Source of the DNA: Flavobacterium aquariorum
Lineage (GTDB): Bacteria > Bacteroidota > Bacteroidia > Flavobacteriales > Flavobacteriaceae
Direction of reading: 5' to 3'
Assembly (NCBI RefSeq): GCF_003254745.1
Contig: NZ_QKXH01000006.1
Span: 186,001-250,000, forward strand
DNA: 64,000 nucleotides
Shown here: positions 52,824-62,094 of the stretch, piece by piece
Layout: the number at the start of each line of letters is the position of its first letter
How positions within the stretch are numbered: position 1 is the first letter of the stretch
Position numbers and translations under genes: made by a program
Notes under the pieces: generated by a model
What the model saw: only the letters and a program-made list of their open reading frames with translations
What the model was told of the DNA's origin: nothing
The model's database searches: none

Positions 52824-53170
52824 TCAGCTCTTGTTTGTAGACTTGTTTTTGTTCAAAATCATAAGTGATTTTTCTGAATGCATCAGGCATTTGATTAGAC
52901 CAAGAACTTCACGAATCCAATGCCTATCTATTAAACTATTAATATCGATTGCAGCATTGTTTTTTGAATTGTAATCAATGGAAAAACTAACTATATATCT
53001 TTTGACCAATAATAGTCAGACGCTTTAGCTTTAATTATGATTTTTGAAAAAAATATTGAAGCATTCCAATTTATTTTAGCTTCTAACGCTTTAACATCTT
53101 AATGATTCTTCCATTTAGACTTAAATGGTTTAATTATGTTTTGGATTTCTTTGATGTTGTCTTGAATCAT
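52824..53170 (-). pseudogene. Decayed gene of unknown family downstream of hipA
   Basis: Read from an ATG at 53170: MIQDNIKEIQNIIKPFKSKW, a stop after NH, then DVKALEAKINWNASIFF in the same frame, then a frame change to VKRYIVSFSIDYNS and INSLIDRHWIREVLGLIK. The segments read as one helical, Lys-rich protein broken by a nonsense codon and a frameshift. I do not recognise the family and it may never have been translated in this form. Confidence 0.35.
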
Positions 53171-53189
53171 AATTACTCTTGTTAAATAT

Positions 53190-54440
53190 CTAAACGTGGA
53201 ATGCTTTCTCCATCAATTCTTGTTCGCTTCTGGGGATCCCTATCTCTTTAGCTATTGTTCTCCAGTTGCTTGTTACCTTCAGCACTTCCTGTATAATGGT
53301 TTCCATTTGTTGTTTGTTTAGACGAAAATATTCTCCGACTTTTTTTGCCAATTCAAAATCAAGATCATTGTTATCGGTGTCTATGTTTAAGGCTAAACCG
53401 TCTTTGTCGATAGAGGGATTCAGGTCATAGGCCGGGGATAGTATCCAGCCTTCCTTGGTTAGTATGAATCCGTGATTTCTTAAATGGTCATCTGTGTTAG
53501 AAATGGTAATATTGAAGATTATTCTGCGCCATAGCTGGTGTAGATTTGCTTCTATGTTTGTGCCATAATTGCTTATGAATTCAGCAATGTCCAGATAACT
53601 TGCGTGATTGTCACGAATTATATCTTCATTATTCGCTGTCATGGTCATTGCAGAAGCAAAGTGAATTCTTTCTCCGTTTTCCCGGTCAAAACGTTTTGTA
53701 AAAAAGGTGTGGTAGTTACCCATTATTTTTTCTATACGACAGGGAGCCATTTCTATTCCGGCATTTATTGCCAGTTGATAGGCTAGGAATTCCCAAGCTG
53801 CTTTATCTGTTGTATCTGTTTTAGATGGAAATTTGGCAATCCAAAGACTTTTATCGGCATCCAAGACATTGGCTTTTGGTCTTGCTCCACCTAATGATGA
53901 ACCGGGTGCCATTAAAACGGATAACCATTTTTTTACTTCATCATTATCATCGTCATTTTCAAAATTAGCCGCTGCGTTTTGCAATTCACGAATGGATGAC
54001 CATGGTGGAGTAGAAGCTGTTTTATTGTTGTCCAGAAAATCTCCTTCGGGGTTTGTTTTAAAACGCAATGCTCCCATACGGCTTTCATCGTATACTCCTA
54101 AAAGAAAATCAATATCGTATAGCGTTTTAGGTTTTTCATTATTTTCTCTTGCTAACTGAGCCTCTCTTCGTTTCATTAGTGTACGTCCCCAAGTATCGGG
54201 CATGCTGTCTAGGAATATTCCAAAGTTTTCTTTCTGGTTTGGGTATTGTGGACCACCATATAATTGAATGTCCGGGTCGAGTATAAATTTTTGTTCTGAT
54301 TTAAGCCACTCGTTATCGTATTTAAAGCTGAATGTTTTTTTACTTTTGGCTTGTTGTGCCGATAGTATACCAATGATTTTTGGTTCAGACATTTCTTTCC
54401 AATGTGCGTAAACGTATATGTCGGTTTTGTTGGTGGACAT
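53190..54440 (-). CDS. hipA: HipA-family serine/threonine kinase toxin
   Basis: 416 residues. The N-terminal half carries the HipA/Couple_hipA fold (GGPQYPNQKENFGIFLDSMP, PGSSLGGARPKANVLD, the ATP-binding glycine region). The C-terminal half has the kinase motifs NTDDHLRNHGF (near 316-326, catalytic Asp and Asn) and SPAYDLNPS (near 337-345). HipA-type kinases phosphorylate a tRNA synthetase and cause dormancy unless bound by HipB. A 60-base gap separates it from the small HTH gene upstream. Length is typical of the family. Confidence 0.9.
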   Translation of the reverse strand: MSTNKTDIYVYAHWKEMSEPKIIGILSAQQAKSKKTFSFKYDNEWLKSEQKFILDPDIQLYGGPQYPNQKENFGIFLDSMPDTWGRTLMKRREAQLARENNEKPKTLYDIDFLLGVYDESRMGALRFKTNPEGDFLDNNKTASTPPWSSIRELQNAAANFENDDDNDEVKKWLSVLMAPGSSLGGARPKANVLDADKSLWIAKFPSKTDTTDKAAWEFLAYQLAINAGIEMAPCRIEKIMGNYHTFFTKRFDRENGERIHFASAMTMTANNEDIIRDNHASYLDIAEFISNYGTNIEANLHQLWRRIIFNITISNTDDHLRNHGFILTKEGWILSPAYDLNPSIDKDGLALNIDTDNNDLDFELAKKVGEYFRLNKQQMETIIQEVLKVTSNWRTIAKEIGIPRSEQELMEKAFHV

Positions 54441-54500
54441 TAGGAATGGTTTTGGTTTTTGATGGTTAGGGTTTAATTGACTGTACTCATTATGACACTA

Positions 54501-54791
54501 TTATTTTAAGAGTTCAAGATCCTGGAGTTTTCTTCCCAGTTCATCATCTGCAGCGAGTTTTAAAAAATCATCCTGAAGCCCTAATACTCTTAGCACATTA
54601 AAATAAGCACCAATAGCAACGCTAGGATTACCTTTTTCTATTTGATATAAAGTAGTCCTAACAATATCTGCTCTTTCTGCTACCTGAACAGCAGTTAGCT
54701 TTCTTCTTTTCCTAGCTAGTTTTATGTTTTCTCCCATCTGCTCTAATGTCATTTGGTGCTTAGGAAAAACGGTTTGTTTTTTTCTGTTCAT
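54501..54791 (-). CDS. hipB: HipB-type HTH antitoxin/repressor
   Basis: 96 residues. The Xre-type helix-turn-helix covers MTLEQMGENIKLARKRRKLT and VQVAERADIVRTTLYQIEKG. It should bind the operators just upstream and hold HipA inactive. It precedes hipA on the same strand. The start ATGAACAG itself includes one ATGAACA half-site. Promoter and paired operators are clear at 54801-54849. Confidence 0.88.
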   Translation of the reverse strand: MNRKKQTVFPKHQMTLEQMGENIKLARKRRKLTAVQVAERADIVRTTLYQIEKGNPSVAIGAYFNVLRVLGLQDDFLKLAADDELGRKLQDLELLK

Positions 54792-54800
54792 TGTTTTAAA

Positions 54801-54849
54801 TGTTCATTATTATGAACAAAAATAGTATTTATGTTCATAATAACAAACA
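54801..54849 (-). promoter_or_regulatory. hipBA promoter with two HipB-type operators
   Basis: On the minus strand TTTG (54844-54847), a 19-base spacer and TATTTTTG (54817-54824) match the Bacteroidota consensus TTTG-N19-TAnnTTTG exactly. Operator 1 TGTTCATTATTATGAACA (54801-54818) is a perfect palindrome (seven-base arms, four-base centre); operator 2 TGTTCATAATAACAAACA (54832-54849) is imperfect. Their centres are 31 bases apart, three helical turns, and both overlap the promoter. Confidence 0.85.
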
Positions 54850-54936
54850 TTTTTGTGTTTTTTTATCTTTAAAAGCTAGGACTGTTCGATTTTTTATGAC
54901 TATTTGTTTTAATTGCTGTTTTTAAGAATTATTGGT

Positions 54937-55353
54937 TTAACTGTATATAATTATAATAGTACCTCCAATGATCATAACAACACCTATAATTCCAAGAGGA
55001 CTTATCTTTTCATTCAAAAAAAATACTGATAAAATTATAGCGATTGCAACACTTATTTTATCAACTGGCGCTACCTGAGAAACTTTTCCAATTTGTAAAG
55101 CTCTGAAGTAAAATATCCACGAGAGTCCGGTTGCTATTCCTGATAAACATAAAAAAATCAGATTTTGCTTTGTTAATAAATGAATAGTATTGGTACCTCC
55201 TCTAAAAAAGGCAATTCCCCAGGCCAGGATTAGAATTATAACAGTTCTAATAGCAGTAGCTAAATCGGTATCAACTCCTTTGATTCCTATTTTAGCAAAG
55301 ATCGCAGTGAGCGCCGCGAAGAAAGCAGAAAGTAAAGCAAATATCCACCACAT
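54937..55353 (-). CDS. EamA-family small transporter
   Basis: 138 residues, five predicted hydrophobic helices (ALLSAFFAALTAIFAKIGIKG; TVIILILAWGIAFF; NLIFLCLSGIATGLSWIFYF; VAIAIILSVFFLN; LGIIGVVMIIGGTIIIIY). It matches the single-repeat EamA (DMT) family, half the length of the usual ten-helix transporter, and would act as a dimer. The substrate is unknown. It reads away from the receptor gene at 55603. Confidence 0.8.
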   Translation of the reverse strand: MWWIFALLSAFFAALTAIFAKIGIKGVDTDLATAIRTVIILILAWGIAFFRGGTNTIHLLTKQNLIFLCLSGIATGLSWIFYFRALQIGKVSQVAPVDKISVAIAIILSVFFLNEKISPLGIIGVVMIIGGTIIIIYS

Positions 55354-55525
55354 AATTCTATTTTTAAATTTAACTTAACATCATAAAATGGTTGGCTAAA
55401 TTTAAGACTAAGTTTTAGTTTTTTTACTAGGGTATTAAAATATTTGTAGTTTTCATGTTGTTAATCAAAAAAAAATAAATGGAATTTGAAATGATTCCAT
55501 GCTATTTAAAATGTTATTTCAACAT

Positions 55526-55554
55526 TGAATAAGTAAAAGGAGTTTACTTATTCA
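55526..55554. promoter_or_regulatory. Perfect 12-bp inverted repeat before the receptor gene
   Basis: TGAATAAGTAAA (55526-55537), loop AGGAG, TTTACTTATTCA (55543-55554), with no mismatch. It lies 48 bases upstream of the receptor ATG in a divergent intergenic region. A repressor site or 5'-UTR hairpin is possible; no T-run follows, so a terminator is unlikely. Confidence 0.6.
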
Positions 55555-55602
55555 GGATAAATTCAGATTTACTGTATTATTTTGGCGTCATAAATTTTTG
55601 AT

Positions 55603-58059
55603 ATGCGTTATTTTATAATAAGCCTTTTTCTTTTGTTCTCATTTACAGCTGTTGCACAATTGTCTATTGTAAAAGGCAAAATCACCGGTAAAGTGATTGA
55701 CTCCGAAACAAAATTACCTATAGAAATGGCAATAGTCAGTATTTATAGAATAGGAGAGACCAGCGCTTTTTATGATTTGAGCACAGATCGAAATGGTGTT
55801 TTTTCAATTGATAATCTTTTAAATGGCGACTATCGTATCACTATAGATTTTATAAGCTATCAAACGTTAGTCTTAAATTCTGTAATCATAAAATCTACAG
55901 CTATAGCAGTAAATCTTGGCAATGTTTTACTTGTCTCATCGTCCAATGAACTTGATGAAGTAAAAATAGTTGCAAAGACAGCAACGCTGCAAAATAAGAT
56001 TGATAAAATGGTTTACAATACTTCCAATGATCTTACAAGTCAGGGGGGAATTGCCACTGATGTTTTGAAAAAGATTCCTATGGTCAGTATTGATATTGAT
56101 GGCAATGTAGAATTACAAGGCAATACTAATATTCGTTTTTTAATTAACGGAAAGTCATCCAGTATATTTGGAGCGAGTGTTTCAGAAGCATTACAGTCCA
56201 TACCTGCAAGTCAGATTAAAAGTGTAGAAGTTATTACAAGTCCAGGGGCCAAATATGATGCTTCGGGTACGGGAGGAATTATAAACATTGTTTTGAAGGA
56301 AAGTAAAATTCAAGGAATTAACAGTAGCATTAATTTATCAGCAGGTACGCGTTTGGAAAATGGTTCATTTAATTTAAATGCACGCAAAGGAAATTTTGGG
56401 GTTGGCATTTATTTTAGTGGCAACAAACAATTAAAGACAATAACAAAAAGTTCCAGCGACCGTGTATCATACAATATTGCTAAGGATAGTATTGACAGAT
56501 TGTATCAAAATGGGGTGAGTCCTTTTACAAGAAGCGGGTATCAAACAGGGGTAAATTTTAATTGGAGCATAACTGAAAAAAATGAGTTAACGGCTACTTT
56601 GGGTTACAATTATTTTGCAAATAATACATCGGGAATGATATCGCAAAATCAAATATCATCTTTATCTGACGGAACAATTTTTTCAGAGATAATCAGTGAA
56701 AGAAATGCTACCAGTAATTTTAAAAATAAAGCAACCGACTGGAGTTTAGGTTATAAAAAAGCTTTTGAAAAAGAAGATCAGGAATTAAATGTATTAGTTA
56801 CTTCCAGTTATGGCAGAAGTGCCAATGGTGCAGGACAACAAACCAGTTATCAAGACGCTGCTTATTCTACATCAGGACTGCAAAGCACTAATCCGGGCCA
56901 AGATCATCAAGTAGAGTTGTCTTTAGATTTTGTGCGACCTATTGTTAAAGGATTTACATTAGATATCGGATCCAAGATAGCATTAGAGGATATAAATAAT
57001 AATGTGGTTACCGATACTTTAGCTGTTGATGGCTCTTATGTAAATAATCAGGGGCAAACTTATGGTTTTAAATATAAGCGCAATATTTATGCAGCTTATT
57101 TATCAAGCACTTTTTCTTTATTTAGTAATTTTTTATTGGGTAATGCGGGCTTGCGTTATGAGCGTACCAATACTACAGCTAATTTTGTTGGAGTTACTAT
57201 ACCTGATTATAATATTTTTGCTCCATCCTTTACTGTTCAACATCAGTTTAGTGATGATAACTCTATAAAGTTTGCTTATAATTATCGTATAGAAAGACCT
57301 GATTATGAAGAGCTTAATCCTTTTTTTAATATTAGTGACCCTCATAACATCAGTGTTGGGAACCCTTTTTTGAAACCTGAAATAAGTAACAGATATGAAT
57401 TTGGATACAATAAAAATTTCAAAAACGGAGTAAATCTATATCTCTCAGGATATTATCGCTATAATACAGATGATATTCAGCCTCTGACAACATTTCATTC
57501 TACACTAACCATTAATGGAACTGATTATGCGGATGTAACACTGACACAACGTTATAATATTGGTTCTCAAACCAATATTGGAGCAAGTATTTTTGGGTCA
57601 ATATCGGTATATGAAAAATTAAACTTAAGATCAACTATTGAATTTGGAGAACGAACCAATACAACACCCGGTCTTGGGAGTGTCAGTGGTTTTGCCTATA
57701 GGGCTAATTTAAATTTAAGCTATCAGTTTCAACCCACTATGATGGGGGAAATTTTTGGAAACTATCGGTCTTCTCAGAAAAATCTAAGAGGAGAACGCCC
57801 GGCATCTTTTCTTTACAATATAGCTATGAGAAAACAGTTTTTGAATAAAAATGCAAGCGTAGGAATCACAATGACTAATCCTTTTAGTAAATACCTGAAT
57901 CAAAGATCAACCAGTTATGGAGAAAGTTTTAATCAATTAAATGTTAAGGAAGTGCCTGTTCAATCTTTCGGTATTTCCTTTAGTTATAAATTTGGAAAGC
58001 TTGAATTCAAAAAAGGAGAATCAAATGAAAGTAATGGACAGCCGGAACCGGCATTTTAA
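55603..58059 (+). CDS. Outer-membrane beta-barrel receptor with carboxypeptidase-like domain
   Basis: 818 residues with a signal peptide (cleaved near AVAQL). Residues about 25-110 form a carboxypeptidase regulatory-like domain (GKITGKVIDSETKLPIEMA); then a TonB plug-like domain with VITSPGAKYDASGTGGIINI (near 205-225); the rest is a large beta-barrel. The family is the outer-membrane beta-barrel group of Bacteroidota, related to SusC/TonB receptors but typically lacking a clear TonB box. The substrate is unknown. It is followed by the PAP2 gene, with the IR at 58079-58127 between. Confidence 0.8.
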   Translation: MRYFIISLFLLFSFTAVAQLSIVKGKITGKVIDSETKLPIEMAIVSIYRIGETSAFYDLSTDRNGVFSIDNLLNGDYRITIDFISYQTLVLNSVIIKSTAIAVNLGNVLLVSSSNELDEVKIVAKTATLQNKIDKMVYNTSNDLTSQGGIATDVLKKIPMVSIDIDGNVELQGNTNIRFLINGKSSSIFGASVSEALQSIPASQIKSVEVITSPGAKYDASGTGGIINIVLKESKIQGINSSINLSAGTRLENGSFNLNARKGNFGVGIYFSGNKQLKTITKSSSDRVSYNIAKDSIDRLYQNGVSPFTRSGYQTGVNFNWSITEKNELTATLGYNYFANNTSGMISQNQISSLSDGTIFSEIISERNATSNFKNKATDWSLGYKKAFEKEDQELNVLVTSSYGRSANGAGQQTSYQDAAYSTSGLQSTNPGQDHQVELSLDFVRPIVKGFTLDIGSKIALEDINNNVVTDTLAVDGSYVNNQGQTYGFKYKRNIYAAYLSSTFSLFSNFLLGNAGLRYERTNTTANFVGVTIPDYNIFAPSFTVQHQFSDDNSIKFAYNYRIERPDYEELNPFFNISDPHNISVGNPFLKPEISNRYEFGYNKNFKNGVNLYLSGYYRYNTDDIQPLTTFHSTLTINGTDYADVTLTQRYNIGSQTNIGASIFGSISVYEKLNLRSTIEFGERTNTTPGLGSVSGFAYRANLNLSYQFQPTMMGEIFGNYRSSQKNLRGERPASFLYNIAMRKQFLNKNASVGITMTNPFSKYLNQRSTSYGESFNQLNVKEVPVQSFGISFSYKFGKLEFKKGESNESNGQPEPAF

Positions 58060-58078
58060 GGATAGAAAACGGTTTTAA

Positions 58079-58127
58079 ATAAAATCAATTAGCACAAAAT
58101 ACAGAATTAATTCAGAATTGATTTTAT
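58079..58127. repeat. Perfect 12-bp inverted repeat between receptor and PAP2 genes
   Basis: ATAAAATCAATT (58079-58090) and AATTGATTTTAT (58116-58127). The left arm can also pair with a longer imperfect partner ending near 58144, giving two alternative hairpins between the receptor stop and the PAP2 start. It may be an attenuator or an intergenic terminator. Confidence 0.45.
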
Positions 58128-58155
58128 ACTTTGTGTTGATTTTAAAATTTTTATA

Positions 58156-58920
58156 ATGAAATACTTGTGTGTACTCGCAGCATTGCTGTCAACTCATTTT
58201 TTAATAGCACAAAACAGTGTAACAGATACCATTGTGGTGAAAGACACAGTACAAAATTTGAAATTTAATTATAAACAATTAATTATTCCGGGTGTATTAA
58301 TTGGGTATGGATTTATAGGTCTTAACAGTGATCAGCTCAAAAGTTTTAACTCTGAGATCCAAGAAGAAGTGAATGAGCATATCGATAACAAGGTTACGAT
58401 TGATGACTTTGCACAATACGCGCCAGCGGCAGCTGTTTATGCACTAAACGCATTTGGAGATAAAGGAAAAAACAACCTTAAAGACCGATCAATTATTTTA
58501 GCAAGTTCGTATCTTATGATGAGTGTTACAGTTCTTGCTTTAAAAGATATTACCAAGGTAGAAAGACCAGATGGTTCTTCTAATAATTCGTTTCCTTCCG
58601 GGCATACTGCGACTGCTTTTGCCGGAGCTGAGTTTCTTTGGCAGGAATACAAAGATAAGTCCGTTTGGTATGGAATAAGCGGCTATATTGTGGCTACAGG
58701 GACGGGTATTTTTAGAATTGTCAATAATAGACACTGGCTGACCGATGTGGCTGCTGGAGCGGGGATAGGAATACTAAGTACGAAAGTGGCGTACTGGATT
58801 TATCCTTACGTCAATAGAAAACTTTTCAGAACTAAAGCTAAAGAAAACAAGGTTTCTTCGATGATAATGCCTTATTACAACGGAAAACAATTGGGTTGCG
58901 GTTTAGTGATGCAATTCTGA
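58156..58920 (+). CDS. PAP2-family phosphatase (lipid phosphatase-like)
   Basis: 254 residues with a signal peptide (cleaved near LIAQN) and hydrophobic helices. The catalytic signature is complete: KDITKVERP (motif 1, about 128-136), NSFPSGHTA (motif 2, about 144-152) and RHWLTDVAAGAGIG (motif 3, about 190-203). PAP2 enzymes dephosphorylate lipid phosphates such as undecaprenyl pyrophosphate or lipid A. The substrate here is unknown. It follows the outer-membrane receptor; a role in envelope lipid metabolism is inferred. Confidence 0.88.
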   Translation: MKYLCVLAALLSTHFLIAQNSVTDTIVVKDTVQNLKFNYKQLIIPGVLIGYGFIGLNSDQLKSFNSEIQEEVNEHIDNKVTIDDFAQYAPAAAVYALNAFGDKGKNNLKDRSIILASSYLMMSVTVLALKDITKVERPDGSSNNSFPSGHTATAFAGAEFLWQEYKDKSVWYGISGYIVATGTGIFRIVNNRHWLTDVAAGAGIGILSTKVAYWIYPYVNRKLFRTKAKENKVSSMIMPYYNGKQLGCGLVMQF

Positions 58921-59052
58921 TAACACTTATTTTAACAGTATCAATTTTATTTCCTTCTGGATCTTTACCGGATTGTAAAAACATTAGATTTTTTTATAAT
59001 TATAAATTAATCTGAATCCTTTTATTTTGTGGATATTGAATTATCTTACATA
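58921..59052. other. Gap between convergent PAP2 and RND genes
   Basis: 131 AT-rich bases between two genes that end towards each other. TTTATAATTATAAA is a small palindrome; nothing else is recognised. Transcription probably terminates here by an undefined signal. Confidence 0.3.
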
Positions 59053-62000
59053 TTATAAGTGCTTTTCATTTTTAAAAACAAAGCACAATAAACTCGGTAA
59101 TACTACTAAGAGCAAAGGCATAGCGAATATAAAACCGCCAATTACAGCAATAGCCAGTGGCTGATGCAATTCTGATCCTGTTCCAATTCCTATTGCCAAA
59201 GGTAATAAAGCGATAATAGCTCCTAAAGCAGTCATTAATTTTGGTCGTAATCTGGTTGAAATAGAATAAATTAATGATTGATTTACATTTGCGGTAATCA
59301 CGAAAGTTTCCCGGAATTGTAAAAAAGTAAATATAGCATTTTCACTGATAATTCCAACAATCATAATAATTCCGGTGTAGCTTCCGACATTTAAAGCTGT
59401 TCCAGTTAAAAAAAGCAAAATATAGCTTCCGGAAATTCCTAAAACAGAGATCAAAACTATAATTATTGCTACTTTAAAATTTCTGAATAAAAATAAAATA
59501 ACACCAAAAACCAATAAAGAGGAAGCTATTAAAATCATTAATAGTTCTTTGAAAGACTGTTGTTGTTCTTTGTAAGCTCCAGCATATTCGATATAATATC
59601 CATTGGGAAGATGAATACTATTTGACACTTTGGTTTTAATTTCCTGCATCACACTTCCTAAATCCCGATTATCTAATCTACCCGTTACAACACTCATTGT
59701 TTGAAGGTTCTCTCGTTCTATTTCGGCCACTCCCTTTTGCAGATTTATAGCTACAAGACTAGTAATGGGTACAGGTTGTCCTGTAGGTAAGAACAATTGC
59801 AGTTTTTTAATATCTTCTAGACTCCTTTTTTCAGAGTATGGATAAATTAATCGAATGGGAATTGTTTGTTCATTTTCTAATAAATTACCAATAACATTTC
59901 CTTCTAATGCGGTTTGCAGTTGAAATTGCAAATCAGTTGGCGATATTCCAAATTGTGCCAATTGGGAATATTTGGGCGTTATGTTTATCGATGGTCCTGC
60001 CAAAATAATTCCGTCAAAAACATCGGCAGTTCCTTTTACTTTCTCAACAATAGCAGTAACCTGTTTTGCTATTTTGTGCAATTCAGCTTGATTGTTTCCG
60101 TAAATTTTAACTTCTATCGGTGCCACTGAACTCATCAAATCGCCCAACATATCACCAATAACCTGACCAAAATCGATACGTAAAGCAGGTTGCGATGCTT
60201 CTACTTTTGCTCTAATTTCATCAATAACATCATTACTGGTTTTGTTCCTGTCTTTTTTTAACTGAATTAAATAATCACCAAAATTGGGTTCGGTAATAAA
60301 AAATCCCATTTGGGTACCTGTTCTTCGGCTGTAGGCTTCTACCTCCGGAATTTGAATTATAATTTTTTCTACTTCATTGAGCATTCTGTTCGTTTCTTCC
60401 AATGATGTGCCTGGAGGACTTTCATAATCAAGAACAATGCTGCCTTCATCCATTTCCGGTAAAAAACCAGTTTCTAAATTGGGTATTATAAGTATAATTG
60501 AAAGTAGTAAAACAACACAAAAAGCAATACTGATTATTGGTCTTTCAATGAAATAAGCCACCCAGTTTTGAGTTTTTACTTCGTGGATTTCGCTTGGTTT
60601 CTCAGTCACTGTTTTTACTTTTTCTTTTTTGGAAAGCAATAAATAAACTACAGGCAGTAACAACCATGTCACAAAAAAGGAACACACCAAAGTAATAATC
60701 ATTGTATCTGTTAACACCTTAAAATAAGAGCCTGCCACGCCGCTCATTAATACAAATGGAAAAAAAATAACGATGGTACTTATCGATGAACCCACCATTG
60801 CAGGGAATAAATAGTGAATTGCTTTTTGCAAAAGAATAACAGTGGGTTCATCTGGATGTTCCTCATGAGTTCTATGAATTTGTTCGACAACTACAATTGC
60901 ATCGTCAATAATCAAACCCAAAGCCGCAGCAATTGCTCCAAGTGTCATAATGTTGAAAGTTTGTCCCGTGAGATACAAAACAATCAGGGTGAGACCCAAA
61001 GTAACGGGAATAATTATCAGAATTGTGGCACTGGCTTTCACCGATTTTAAAAATAAAACGGCAACAATCATGGCTAAAAATAATCCAATGAGTAAACTAT
61101 CTGTAACGCTTTTTACAGCATCATTTACAAAATTAGCTTGTTCATAAAAAGGCTTGATACTAATACCGCTTGGAAGGATTTTTTTTAAAGCTTGTACCTT
61201 ATCATTCATAGCACTCGAAAGTGAAATCAAATTAGAATTGGGTTGTTTTATAACTGCTACAAGGACGCTTTCTTTACCATTGGCATTTACTTTTATATAT
61301 TCTTTGGCTTCCCGAATTTCTACCGAGGCAATGTCCTTTAGAGTAACAATACCTTTTCCGTTGTTGCGAATAACCAGATTTTCTAATTCGTCTTTTTTAT
61401 CGACTTGCGCATCAGTAATCGTTAGATAGAGAAAGCGGTAATCAGCCAAATATCCATTAGATTTAATAAAATTTGTCTCATTCATTACTTGAGTAATGGC
61501 ATTTGGCGTAATGCCCAGAGCAGTCATTTTATCAAAATCTAAGGTTAACCAGTATTCTTTTTCTTTACCGCCAATAATTCTAATTTCAGAAACACCTTCT
61601 ATTTGGGATAAAAAAGGTTTAATGGTCAAGTTGGCAATTTTTTTGAGTTCAATGGCCGATTTTCCTTTTCCTTCAATGGCATAGCCAATTACGGCAAGAA
61701 TTGATGGGTTCATTTTCTCGACCGTAATTTGTGTATCCGGAGGAAGGTTATTTTTTATCTGATTGATTTGTGCTTCAATTCTTGTTTTGCTCAAATCTAT
61801 ATCAGATTTCCAATCCATAAAAGCCGAAATCTCGCAACTTCCTCTACTTGTTGTACTTCGAATGGTTTTTAAATCCTGGACTTTTTTTATAGCATTCTCC
61901 AGTGGTTTTGTAACGGTAATCATCATTTTGTCGATAGGCTGCTGGCCTGCATCGGCAATGATTTTTATTTTTGGAAAGGTAATCTCGGGAAATAAGCTGG

Positions 62001-62094
62001 TCTGCATTTTAGAATAAGCAAAAAAACCGCCCAAAATTATAAGGAAAATAATGGAACTCAGACCATTTTTATGTTTGACAAAAAAAGTATTCAT
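59053..62094 (-). CDS. RND efflux transporter permease, 1013 residues
   Basis: The N-terminus NTFFVKHKNGLSSIIFLI, the porter-domain pattern PLENAIKKVQDLKTIRSTTS, and the helix with GLIIDDAIVVVEQIHR (Asp-Asp proton relay near 395) are those of an inner-membrane RND pump. It lacks the copper-binding Met pattern of the CusA at 9990, so it is a different RND class; substrate unknown. Stop codon and start overlap the adaptor by four bases. It belongs to a complete three-part pump with the adaptor and the TolC-like gene. Full length for the family. Confidence 0.88.
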   Translation of the reverse strand: MNTFFVKHKNGLSSIIFLIILGGFFAYSKMQTSLFPEITFPKIKIIADAGQQPIDKMMITVTKPLENAIKKVQDLKTIRSTTSRGSCEISAFMDWKSDIDLSKTRIEAQINQIKNNLPPDTQITVEKMNPSILAVIGYAIEGKGKSAIELKKIANLTIKPFLSQIEGVSEIRIIGGKEKEYWLTLDFDKMTALGITPNAITQVMNETNFIKSNGYLADYRFLYLTITDAQVDKKDELENLVIRNNGKGIVTLKDIASVEIREAKEYIKVNANGKESVLVAVIKQPNSNLISLSSAMNDKVQALKKILPSGISIKPFYEQANFVNDAVKSVTDSLLIGLFLAMIVAVLFLKSVKASATILIIIPVTLGLTLIVLYLTGQTFNIMTLGAIAAALGLIIDDAIVVVEQIHRTHEEHPDEPTVILLQKAIHYLFPAMVGSSISTIVIFFPFVLMSGVAGSYFKVLTDTMIITLVCSFFVTWLLLPVVYLLLSKKEKVKTVTEKPSEIHEVKTQNWVAYFIERPIISIAFCVVLLLSIILIIPNLETGFLPEMDEGSIVLDYESPPGTSLEETNRMLNEVEKIIIQIPEVEAYSRRTGTQMGFFITEPNFGDYLIQLKKDRNKTSNDVIDEIRAKVEASQPALRIDFGQVIGDMLGDLMSSVAPIEVKIYGNNQAELHKIAKQVTAIVEKVKGTADVFDGIILAGPSINITPKYSQLAQFGISPTDLQFQLQTALEGNVIGNLLENEQTIPIRLIYPYSEKRSLEDIKKLQLFLPTGQPVPITSLVAINLQKGVAEIERENLQTMSVVTGRLDNRDLGSVMQEIKTKVSNSIHLPNGYYIEYAGAYKEQQQSFKELLMILIASSLLVFGVILFLFRNFKVAIIIVLISVLGISGSYILLFLTGTALNVGSYTGIIMIVGIISENAIFTFLQFRETFVITANVNQSLIYSISTRLRPKLMTALGAIIALLPLAIGIGTGSELHQPLAIAVIGGFIFAMPLLLVVLPSLLCFVFKNEKHL

